From contig JAUXDC010000006.1 in the NCBI GenBank assembly GCA_030618605.1, positions 1 through 34,182 on the forward strand: 34,182 nt of DNA, given 5' to 3'. Positions 1-7,168 of the stretch are shown here, piece by piece. Source of the DNA: Holophagae bacterium. GTDB taxonomy: Bacteria; Acidobacteriota; Thermoanaerobaculia; Thermoanaerobaculales; Sulfomarinibacteraceae. Each line of letters opens with the position of its first letter. Position 1 is the first letter of the stretch. The notes under the pieces are model-generated. The model did no database searches. It was given only the letters and a program-made list of their open reading frames with translations, and was not told where the DNA came from. A program made the position numbers and the translations under genes.

Positions 1-190
1 CCATTCGATTCCGGTACTCCTCGAAACTGATCTTCCCGTCGGCATTCCGGTCGCTCGAATCGAAGACCGACACCTTGCCGGTGACGACCATCGCCTCACC
101 ACTTGAAAATTCCGTCCCGTCATCCTGAGCGATCGCACCTCCGGCAATCATCAGGGCCACAAGGACCACCATCGTGATTCTGTACTTCAT
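1..190 (-). CDS. Secreted EF-hand protein, partial (C-terminus beyond window)
   Basis: The gene starts at the ATG at 190 and runs off the left edge of the window, so about 63 residues are visible. A strong ribosome binding site (GGAGG) lies 5 bases before the start. The first 20 or so residues form a signal peptide with a hydrophobic core and an Ala-X-Ala-like cleavage site (AIAQ-DD). The sequence then reaches a canonical EF-hand calcium loop, DRNADGKISFEE, with Asp/Asn at positions 1, 3 and 5, Gly at 6 and Glu at 12. It is therefore probably an exported calcium-binding protein with one or more EF-hands. Nothing more can be said about its role because the rest is missing. Confidence 0.75.
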   Translation of the reverse strand, partial: MKYRITMVVLVALMIAGGAIAQDDGTEFSSGEAMVVTGKVSVFDSSDRNADGKISFEEYRNRM

Positions 191-272
191 TTCATCCTCC
201 TTGACCCAGATCATACTCCCTGAGTTCGACAACTCAAACAGATGATCAAATAACGATCAGAACGCCCTGACG

Positions 273-905
273 TCAGTCTGCGTAGGTGCCGAGCTCACGG
301 GAGGCGGCGTCCTGGTTGGAAATGTAGAAATACGTTTTGTCGCTGTACATGAAATTGGTCTCACCATCTGAGACCGAGTACCACTCTTCCTGGGGATTCA
401 TGCCCTCCATATGAATACTGACCTTGTTCCCGCTCTTCCATTTCAGCCGCATTGTCATGTCCGGATAGTGCAGTGTAGTCTTGACCTTGTGGTGGCCCTC
501 GAAGAAGTCCACAACCTTACAGTTATAACGATGGGACTTACCGTTGACGACGACGCCACAGACGGTCCTGAATTGTTCCTTCCGCTCATGCGCCTGTCCG
601 GAAGCAGCATGGCCGCCGCCGCCCCTGCAGTCAAAATCGGGAGTGTGGACGATGGACTGATAGCGGCCATTCGAGGTCCGAACGGTAATGCAGTTCCCGT
701 GCCGGTTCTTCCAGTAGCTGTAAGCATCACTGCCGGATTTGTCAGTGCGAACATGGTGGTAGCCGCGCTCTTGCATCTGGTACTCACCATCACCGCCCTT
801 GGCCCCAACAAGATCCTGGAGATTCCGTGCCGGCTCCTGGGCGAAGAGTCCGCCGACAGCTACCATTGCCGCAATCCAAACCAAAATTATCCGTGTCATT
901 TTCAT
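273..905 (-). CDS. Small secreted protein of unknown function
   Basis: A 210-residue protein starting at the ATG at 905, preceded by a GGAA-type ribosome binding site; an upstream in-frame extension to 1019 lacks a signal peptide at its start and is not favoured. Residues 1-22 form a signal peptide (MKMTRIILVWIAAMVAVGGLFAQ). The mature N-terminal half contains a pattern of the type GYhxVRTDKSGSxxYSYWKN...CITVRTSNGRYxSIVxTPDFDC, which I associate with small uncharacterised exported domains having two paired cysteines. The C-terminal half, with a YSDKTYFYISN segment, looks like a separate beta-rich domain. It lies between an EF-hand secreted protein and the FHA regulator, all on the same strand. 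Function is unknown. Confidence 0.75.
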   Translation of the reverse strand: MKMTRIILVWIAAMVAVGGLFAQEPARNLQDLVGAKGGDGEYQMQERGYHHVRTDKSGSDAYSYWKNRHGNCITVRTSNGRYQSIVHTPDFDCRGGGGHAASGQAHERKEQFRTVCGVVVNGKSHRYNCKVVDFFEGHHKVKTTLHYPDMTMRLKWKSGNKVSIHMEGMNPQEEWYSVSDGETNFMYSDKTYFYISNQDAASRELGTYAD

Positions 906-1008
906 TCTTCCTATCCCCTTTTCGTTCGGTCGTTGATAATTTGTGAAACTCGAGTCCGTCTCCAAGAACTGTAACCTCACCGGACACCTGGGTATTCCCG
1001 CCGACTCC

Positions 1009-2847
1009 CTATTCCCCAATTCCCAGAGCCGTCATCCGGCGGTAGAGCGTCGAACGACCGATGCCCAGCCGTTCTGCAGCTAGGGCGACGTCGCCCGCGG
1101 CAACCGAGAGGGCACTCGCAATCGCCGATCGTTCGGCATCCTCCAAGAGGCATTTGAGACTCCCATCCCCCCCTTGAACGTCGGCGCCACCAATGAGCGA
1201 ACCCTGAAGGAGAGAGGTGTCAAGAAGCTCGCCGTCTTCAAGAAACAGGGCGACTCGCGACATTTCGCGCTCCAGTTGGCGGATGTTCCCCGGCCATGCG
1301 GCTGACGTCAGCACACCCAGGGCCGCCTTGGAAATTCCGGCCGGCGCCACGCCCGCCTCGTCGCAGGCGCTTGCCAAGAAGTGAACTGCCAGGTTGAGAA
1401 TGTCCTCCCGACGATGCCTCAGGGCCGGAAGTTCGACGACCCAGTCGGCGATGCGATGGTAGAGGTCGGACCGGAAGGCCCCGGATTCCAGCAGGGCATC
1501 GATGTCCCTGTTGGTCGCCGACACAACCCGGACATCGGCCGCACGCGGGCTGCCGCTTCCCAGTCGATAGACCTCTTTTTCCTGGAGCACTCGAAGGATC
1601 TTGGCCTGGGTCTCCTGCGCCATATCGCCGATCTCGTCGAGGAAGAGTGTTCCTCCGTGGGCCTGTTCGAAACGTCCCGGCCGGGAGTCCACACCGGTGG
1701 CGACCCCTTTTTCGACCCCGAACAACTCGGCTTCGAGCAGATCCCGGGAAAGGGCCGCGCAATTCAACGTCACCAGCGGGCCATCGATTCGAGGGGAGGC
1801 CGCGTGAATGTACCGGGCAAGCAGTTCCTTCCCCGTTCCCGATTCCCCGTGAATCAACACACTGATCGGTCCGGCGGCGACGCGAGCCGCACTGGAGTAG
1901 ATCTTCTGTACAGTCGGCGACACAGTGGCGGGCGCCGGAAGTTCCAGACTCTTCGGCCTGCCTGGGGCTGCCTTGGTGTCCTGCTTGCCTCCACCTACAG
2001 CCAACCCGGCCAGCAGAGCGCAGTTGCGAACCAGAGGTTCGTAGGCACGAGCCAGGTTTTCGACTGGGAAGAGCACCCTGACAACCCAGCCTTCACTGAA
2101 GACCTCTACCGGTGCAGGCTCCAGCCCATCATCCCGTCGCTTTTTCCTCTCGGCCGCGAAAACCACCGCTTCGTCGCCATCGCAGTCCTGACTGATTTCA
2201 ACAGACCTGCAGGGCAGAGTGGTGAACAAACCGTTACCGATGGCCTGGATCCGATCCAACGGAGGCGCACCCTCCGCCATCAACGTGAGCACCTCCGGCA
2301 GGAACTCCTTCGTGAAATACTCCAAAACCGAAGGCGCCAACGTGGTCATCGCATTCGGCGACTGGGTCGGCCCGGAGTCCTGGGTCTGGACTCCGCCGGC
2401 CCCCATCGCGATGCCCACCTCCGAATCCTGGACTTCGAGGCTTTCCAACAGCGCGACCGCAGTTCCGAAGAGCAACGGCTTGCCGGGAGGCAGTACCGTT
2501 CTTCCTCGAACGGCATCGCCGTCCACCCGGGTGCCGTTGCTCGAGCCCAGGTCCTCAACATCGACCCCGTCGGCCCCGACAAATAGCCGGGCATGGCGGC
2601 GGGAGACCGTTGGGTGGGTGATGCGGATGTCGACATCGGGTGACGAGCCGACGACCCACTGACCTTTGGTCAGAGGAATACGAAGAGTTCGTTCACCGTG
2701 AACAATCTGCAGTCTAAAGGGCACTATTTGGGCTCCCGAGCGGGTTACGCTCAACCCATTCTTTGGAGTCGGCATGCCCTTGTCAAGCGGAAACGTCCGC
2801 TGGGTTGGATCCGCTCCCCGGCGCCCGCCACGCAGTTGCGAGGTCAT
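1009..2847 (-). CDS. FHA domain / AAA+ NtrC-type / Fis-type HTH transcriptional regulator
   Basis: About 612 residues. An N-terminal FHA phosphothreonine-binding domain (roughly residues 55-135; VVGSSPDVDI, SRRHARL, LGSSNGTRVDG) is followed by a linker, an AAA+ enhancer-binding ATPase domain (Walker A GESGTGKE near 335, Walker B LFLDEIGD near 402, arginine finger region FRSDLYHRI) and a C-terminal Fis-type helix-turn-helix (near 586-603). The sigma-54 contact loop, normally GAFTGA, reads GVATGV here, so the key Phe is lost. FHA activators usually respond to a Ser/Thr kinase, and one is encoded 4 kb upstream on the same strand. The ATG at 2847 overlaps the stop of the preceding gene (ATGA), suggesting translational coupling. 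An ATG at 2775 just before the FHA domain is the main alternative. Confidence 0.85.
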   Translation of the reverse strand: MTSQLRGGRRGADPTQRTFPLDKGMPTPKNGLSVTRSGAQIVPFRLQIVHGERTLRIPLTKGQWVVGSSPDVDIRITHPTVSRRHARLFVGADGVDVEDLGSSNGTRVDGDAVRGRTVLPPGKPLLFGTAVALLESLEVQDSEVGIAMGAGGVQTQDSGPTQSPNAMTTLAPSVLEYFTKEFLPEVLTLMAEGAPPLDRIQAIGNGLFTTLPCRSVEISQDCDGDEAVVFAAERKKRRDDGLEPAPVEVFSEGWVVRVLFPVENLARAYEPLVRNCALLAGLAVGGGKQDTKAAPGRPKSLELPAPATVSPTVQKIYSSAARVAAGPISVLIHGESGTGKELLARYIHAASPRIDGPLVTLNCAALSRDLLEAELFGVEKGVATGVDSRPGRFEQAHGGTLFLDEIGDMAQETQAKILRVLQEKEVYRLGSGSPRAADVRVVSATNRDIDALLESGAFRSDLYHRIADWVVELPALRHRREDILNLAVHFLASACDEAGVAPAGISKAALGVLTSAAWPGNIRQLEREMSRVALFLEDGELLDTSLLQGSLIGGADVQGGDGSLKCLLEDAERSAIASALSVAAGDVALAAERLGIGRSTLYRRMTALGIGE

Positions 2848-5800
2848 TGGCCGACGACGTTCGACCATTGGCTGAAATTGCCGCTTTCGAAACCGTCGGA
2901 GAAGATGTGGTCTGCCCCCTGCGGCACGGTGAAACACATGGAGAACTCCGAAGTCAGCCACCCGATGGTGGTGGTGGTTGCGGTCAGCACCGCGCCCGGA
3001 GTCATTCCCCAGGACACCGGGTCAATCGTCACCTGGCCGGTGTAGGTACCCGATGCGTCGGTTTCAATATCAAAGGTCCCACCAAGCAGCTCTTCCCCCT
3101 CACCATGACCGGAGGCGTCACAAGCCGAGCTTTGGAAGAACTTCACCTTGAAAGACGTTGACGGTGTCGAGTTGAGGGTGAAGGTCACCTTTCCGGCATC
3201 GACATCATCGACGGACAGGATCTCGGGGAAATTCTGGAGGCCGTTGGGACCATCGTCGGCATCAAGAGAGTCATTGGCAGTCACTCCATCATTGTTGAGA
3301 TCAATGCCCAGTCCGCCGTTATCGAAGATGCTATTGGCGCCGAAATACGCCTGCCCGGTTCCCGTCAAGACAAGCCCATCCATGCCGTTGTGGGCGATTG
3401 TATTGAAGTTGACCCACACAGCTGTCGCCGAGGCGAGGTAGATTCCGCTGGAGCCATTCCCGAGCGCGCTTCCGTCCGAGGCGATGCCGATACCGTTCTG
3501 CTCGATCGTGAGATCGCTCGACACGCCGGATACGTCGATGACGGCAACGCCTGGTTCAACGTTTCCGCTGATCAGGTTTCCCTGGCCTGAATCCACTCCC
3601 CCGATCACGGTGGTCTGAGAATCGCTGAGCAGAATACCCTTTCCTCCGTTGGGGATGGCCGACAAGCCGCTGCCATCGGTGCCGATGTAGTTTCCAGAGA
3701 TCGTCACATGGGAGCTTCCGTTCATGAGAACGACTCCCGTATCCCCGTTTCCGGAAATGATGTTCCGTGTCGCCGGGTTCGAGCCGCCAATCAGGTCATA
3801 GTTCTCGTTATTGACCCTCACTCCATCGCCATCCTGAGCGTCTCCGTTGGGCACGCCCGCGGTTTTTGCCTTGTTGAGACCGATCGTATTGCCGATGACA
3901 AGGGCATTCCCGGTGGTTCCCGACGCCTGAAGAAGGGCACCATGAACTTCGTTCCCAGAGATCACATTGCCACCCCCGGAGATTGCCGACCCGATGTTGC
4001 TGTGGGTCGCGTTGTTCGCCAAGATTCCATAGTTCCCGTTGGGAACCGCCGAAACGCCGGAGGCATTGGTTCCGATGAGATTACCGAGCAAGGTCGTGTT
4101 GTCCACCGATGCCAGGGAAATCCCGTTAAATTGGTTCCCCGAGATCGTATTCCCTTCCCCGGCGGCCGTTCCCCCGATCGTGTTGTCGTCGGAACCCGAG
4201 GCAACTGAGATCCCGTTGTTATTACCATCTGACGTAGTCCCGTCGGTTCCCAACCGGCAGCCTTGAACCGTGTTGTTGTCTCCGGCACTCAGCAAGATGC
4301 CCGCTTGCCCGAATCCCCGAATGATCATGTTCATGATCGTCGCATTGCCGCCAGTCACAACCAGCCCTTCGACATTGCCCGCCGAGGCCCCCGATAAGGT
4401 CAGAAATCCGGTGATCATCCCCGAACCAACGGTGCCGTCGATGGTCGTTGCCGCCGACTGGGTCAGATCCGGCAGGGCGCTGGTCGGTTCAATCGTCGAA
4501 CCAAGAGGAAGGTCGAAGGTGATCGTCGAACCCGAGGGCTGGATGTTGGCCGAGATGATCGCTTCCCGCAAGGAGCAGCCCAGATATTGGCAGCCGCCGT
4601 TGTCGATATCATCCGTCGTATCGACGACGATGGCGATCCGGTTCTTCGACGCGGCGACCTGGACAGTGCCGTCGGGGCTCATCAGCACCAGGTCGTCGCG
4701 GCTATCGACGTTGAGCCGGCCGGTGAGGACCGACAGGATCGGAAGATCCGGCGAAGGAACAGCCTCAAGTTTCCGCCCGGACGCCTTCGAGACCTTGGCA
4801 TGAAAGATCTGGAGCCGCTGTGCCGAGGCATCGGCAATCAGCAGATCATGTCCGGGCAGGCCGGAACTTCGGGCCGAGAGAATGCGTCCCTCGACCGGCA
4901 GACGGCCGAGATTGGAAATTTCGAACTCCCGCTCGATATTCCGGATCAGGTGGATCTTACCGTCGGCCAGACGCACGGCCAGTTGGGCCTCACGATCACG
5001 CCCGACGAAATCGCCTGTTGCCACGTCGAGGACCTTCGACCCGAACTCAAAAGGCGTCATCGCTGCGGGCGGCACGGCGTCTTGTTTGGCCCGTGTCGAC
5101 ACCAGTTTGCGGTCCCGCCCCGAGACCAGGATGACTGTGTTGCCCGAGGCAGCGGCGATGTCCTTCCAGACGTCACCATCAAGCCAGTCGACGGCCAAAC
5201 TGGTCACCACATTCGGCATCGTGAGTCGTTCCGGATCGGCCTTGAAGGCGCCACTGGGATATTCAAAGACCAACAGTGCCGGCCCGGCCTTGCCGTTGAT
5301 CGCCACGACCAGGTCATCAAGCGCATCTCGCCGGTTGACGTCTCCCGAGACAAAGGCCGTGACGCCGCCCTCGAGGTCGATCATCCGGCCTGCATCGAGG
5401 CGACCTTGGCCGTCTCCTGCCATCCAGAACAACTGCGCCCATCCCTGGGCTGCAAAGACGACATCGAAGTCGCCATCGCTGTCCCAGTCGCCGACCTCCG
5501 CCCAGTGCGGCACGAAGGGCAGGTCATAGACCACGCCCTCGGTCGCGAAAGGTCGCTCAGGCGGCAGACCGTCGAGTTCCCGCTCACGATCGTGGTGGGC
5601 GCCGAGGCGGAACCGGATGTCTCCCAGAGTAACGACCGCGAATGCGCCCTTGTCTCCGCCGTAGGCGACGACGAGATCGATCACGCCGTCGCTGTCGAGA
5701 TGACCCAGGGCCGCCGCGCGGGCCGGCCCGAGGTCGGCCGAGGCCTTGGCCCCGTCAGGCGACACCATGACGGCCTCGACCGGCTGGGTCACCCAGATGC

Positions 5801-5909
5801 CGGCGCTGTCCGCCAGGGAGGCCGAAGCCGGCGCCGCGATGCCGGCCAGTATTACCGCCGCCAGAATGACTGGAATGATGATCGTGGAAGGAATGCGTAT
5901 GATTTTCAT
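2844..5909 (-). CDS. Large secreted FG-GAP / CSLREA / parallel beta-helix protein
   Basis: A 1021-residue exported protein with a signal peptide (about residues 1-31) and a purine-rich ribosome binding site (GGGGAGA). Residues 40-430 contain VCBS/FG-GAP-like repeats with Asp-rich calcium-type motifs (DSDGVIDLVVAYGG, DWDSDGDFDVVFAAQ), which suggest a beta-propeller. The CSLREAI signature follows around 445. After it comes a long region of NosD/pectate-lyase-like parallel beta-helix repeats (N-x-I-S-G-N, G-I-x-L, L-I-G-T-N). A C-terminal beta-sandwich segment (FTLNSTPSTSFKVKFF) and a short tail (IFSDGFESGNFSQW) end the protein; such tails are common on exported proteins in some phyla. It probably acts outside the cytoplasm in adhesion or carbohydrate contact, but no catalytic residues can be assigned. 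Confidence 0.85.
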   Translation of the reverse strand: MKIIRIPSTIIIPVILAAVILAGIAAPASASLADSAGIWVTQPVEAVMVSPDGAKASADLGPARAAALGHLDSDGVIDLVVAYGGDKGAFAVVTLGDIRFRLGAHHDRERELDGLPPERPFATEGVVYDLPFVPHWAEVGDWDSDGDFDVVFAAQGWAQLFWMAGDGQGRLDAGRMIDLEGGVTAFVSGDVNRRDALDDLVVAINGKAGPALLVFEYPSGAFKADPERLTMPNVVTSLAVDWLDGDVWKDIAAASGNTVILVSGRDRKLVSTRAKQDAVPPAAMTPFEFGSKVLDVATGDFVGRDREAQLAVRLADGKIHLIRNIEREFEISNLGRLPVEGRILSARSSGLPGHDLLIADASAQRLQIFHAKVSKASGRKLEAVPSPDLPILSVLTGRLNVDSRDDLVLMSPDGTVQVAASKNRIAIVVDTTDDIDNGGCQYLGCSLREAIISANIQPSGSTITFDLPLGSTIEPTSALPDLTQSAATTIDGTVGSGMITGFLTLSGASAGNVEGLVVTGGNATIMNMIIRGFGQAGILLSAGDNNTVQGCRLGTDGTTSDGNNNGISVASGSDDNTIGGTAAGEGNTISGNQFNGISLASVDNTTLLGNLIGTNASGVSAVPNGNYGILANNATHSNIGSAISGGGNVISGNEVHGALLQASGTTGNALVIGNTIGLNKAKTAGVPNGDAQDGDGVRVNNENYDLIGGSNPATRNIISGNGDTGVVLMNGSSHVTISGNYIGTDGSGLSAIPNGGKGILLSDSQTTVIGGVDSGQGNLISGNVEPGVAVIDVSGVSSDLTIEQNGIGIASDGSALGNGSSGIYLASATAVWVNFNTIAHNGMDGLVLTGTGQAYFGANSIFDNGGLGIDLNNDGVTANDSLDADDGPNGLQNFPEILSVDDVDAGKVTFTLNSTPSTSFKVKFFQSSACDASGHGEGEELLGGTFDIETDASGTYTGQVTIDPVSWGMTPGAVLTATTTTIGWLTSEFSMCFTVPQGADHIFSDGFESGNFSQWSNVVGQ

Positions 5910-6070
5910 GGTGTCTCCCCTTGTCGTCAGTTGACACCACTTCTATTCCAATTTCCATGCCAGATTCAGAGCCCAGGGAACGCCGAGAAAAGTCCCGCCT
6001 CCGAGACTCGATTCCATCGAAATCGCAGCCATTCCACCGTAAACGATTGCTTTTGAGGATCTTTACGAAA

Positions 6071-6109
6071 ATTCTCTGATCAGGGACTCAGAATCCCGAA
6101 TCAGAGAAT
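6071..6109 (-). terminator. Candidate terminator hairpin at the end of the HTH-ATPase gene
   Basis: A perfect 10-bp inverted repeat (ATTCTCTGAT / ATCAGAGAAT) encloses a second 4-bp stem (GGGA/TCCC) with a 7-nt loop. It overlaps the stop codon at 6101-6103, and on the minus strand it is followed by TTTTC. The T-run is short, so termination could be partial. It would separate the signalling genes from the downstream CSLREA gene. Confidence 0.5.
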
Positions 6110-7096
6110 CGAGCGCCCGACCATGAAGGCAACGGCATCATTCATTTCAACGGGCACGAGCTCGACCTCGGGGTGCTGTTTCGCCCACACCCGAAAGACC
6201 TCGTCCGCAAAACCCTGGCCGACAAGGTCGACACCGTTGAAATCCATCACCACCTCACGGAAATGCTCGAGACCATGAACAAGACGCTTTGCCTGTGACC
6301 GGCTGACAAACTCGGTCCCGAATGCAAAGAGCTTGATGATGGTTCGAGTCTTGGTGAAATGGAAATCGTCAGTGTATTCGGCAAAGACCTCGGTGAGATC
6401 ACGAGCCTCTGACGGGTCGACTTCGAAGTGAATTGTTGTCCCCACTATTGGCGGTTCCACCACTCCGACGGCCATATCACCGCCTCGATTGTCAACCACC
6501 CATCGGAGGCCACCGCTCCTGATCTCGAACCGGCTCGATACTTTCGAGGTGAAGAAAATTCCTTCGCCCGTGTGCTTGTCGGGCATCGTCGTCGTCTTAC
6601 CCTTCGAAAGTTCCTGAAGGGCATCGAGTTCGGAGGGCAAGGACAGACACACCCGAATGTGCTCGAAGATCCCCACACCCTCATCACGCACCTCCATCCC
6701 GACGATGTCACCCTCCAAAGCAATTCCAATGAAAACTTCAGATGCGCCCGAGTGGTCGATCACATTGTTGACCATTTCCGTCAGTGCGTAGTGAAGAATG
6801 TGCCTGACCTTCTGCGGTAGTCGTTCCAACACTGAGCCGGGACCACTCATCTCGGACCATACCCGGTCTTCTTCAAGTCCTGCCGTGGCGTAGCGGCGCT
6901 TGTCACTGAAGGATGAACGCCGATAACAGGCGCCTCGCCCCGCACCTTCGGCGATCAACCGCCCCTCGGCGACCAGTTGCCGAAGGTGGCGGTGTGCTGT
7001 CTGCCGGGTGACCCCGAGAGATCGGGCAATCTCGCCGGCCTGGTGAGCTTCCCCTCGGTCAAAATGAGCCTCTATTTGACGTTTACGGTCTTTCAT
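6101..7096 (-). CDS. HTH - histidine-kinase-like ATPase - STAS-like (DUF4325) regulator
   Basis: A 331-residue cytoplasmic protein with three parts. Residues 1-60 form a winged helix (QAGEIARSLGVTRQTAHRHLRQL). Residues 85-225 form a GHKL ATPase module related to the RsbW/SpoIIAB anti-sigma kinases: an N box with Glu107 and Asn110-Asn111 (ALTEMVNNVIDHSG), a G1 box Asp138-x-Gly-x-Gly (RDEGVGIF) and a GEGIFF G2-like segment. Residues 245-331 match the STAS-like DUF4325 pattern (SRSQAKRLVHGLEHF, VVMDFNGVDLVGQGFADEVF). No dimerisation/phosphoacceptor His domain is seen, so it is not a classical sensor kinase. Partner switching and autorepression are inferred. It lies 72 bp downstream of the Ser/Thr kinase gene, and a TCGTAA dyad sits just before its start. 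Confidence 0.85.
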   Translation of the reverse strand: MKDRKRQIEAHFDRGEAHQAGEIARSLGVTRQTAHRHLRQLVAEGRLIAEGAGRGACYRRSSFSDKRRYATAGLEEDRVWSEMSGPGSVLERLPQKVRHILHYALTEMVNNVIDHSGASEVFIGIALEGDIVGMEVRDEGVGIFEHIRVCLSLPSELDALQELSKGKTTTMPDKHTGEGIFFTSKVSSRFEIRSGGLRWVVDNRGGDMAVGVVEPPIVGTTIHFEVDPSEARDLTEVFAEYTDDFHFTKTRTIIKLFAFGTEFVSRSQAKRLVHGLEHFREVVMDFNGVDLVGQGFADEVFRVWAKQHPEVELVPVEMNDAVAFMVGRSIL

Positions 7097-7103
7097 TGCT
7101 CAA

Positions 7104-7154
7104 TCGTAACAGACTTACGACCTAAACGTAAAGATGCGTCGGAGAATCGTAAAC
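7104..7154 (-). promoter_or_regulatory. Candidate operator: TCGTAA dyad plus extra half-sites
   Basis: The short gap between the kinase gene stop and the start of the HTH-ATPase gene contains a perfect dyad, TCGTAA-N5-TTACGA, at 7104-7120. Further CGTAAA half-sites lie at 7127-7132 and 7148-7153, the first of them almost adjacent to the dyad. The dyad lies 8 bp upstream of the start codon at 7096, where a repressor would block transcription or initiation. The natural candidate ligand is the winged-helix domain of the downstream protein (autoregulation). This is inference from position only. Confidence 0.4.
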
Positions 7155-7168
7155 TCAAGGCCGGTATT

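Noticed and set aside
1381-2586. Plus-strand open frame opposite the FHA/AAA+ regulator
   Set aside because: Mirror frame of a gene with intact Walker and FHA motifs.
4587-6056. Long plus-strand open frame (489 codons) opposite the secreted CSLREA protein
   Set aside because: It is antisense to a well supported gene with signal peptide and domains; high GC gives long antisense frames. Its translation shows no domain or membrane logic.
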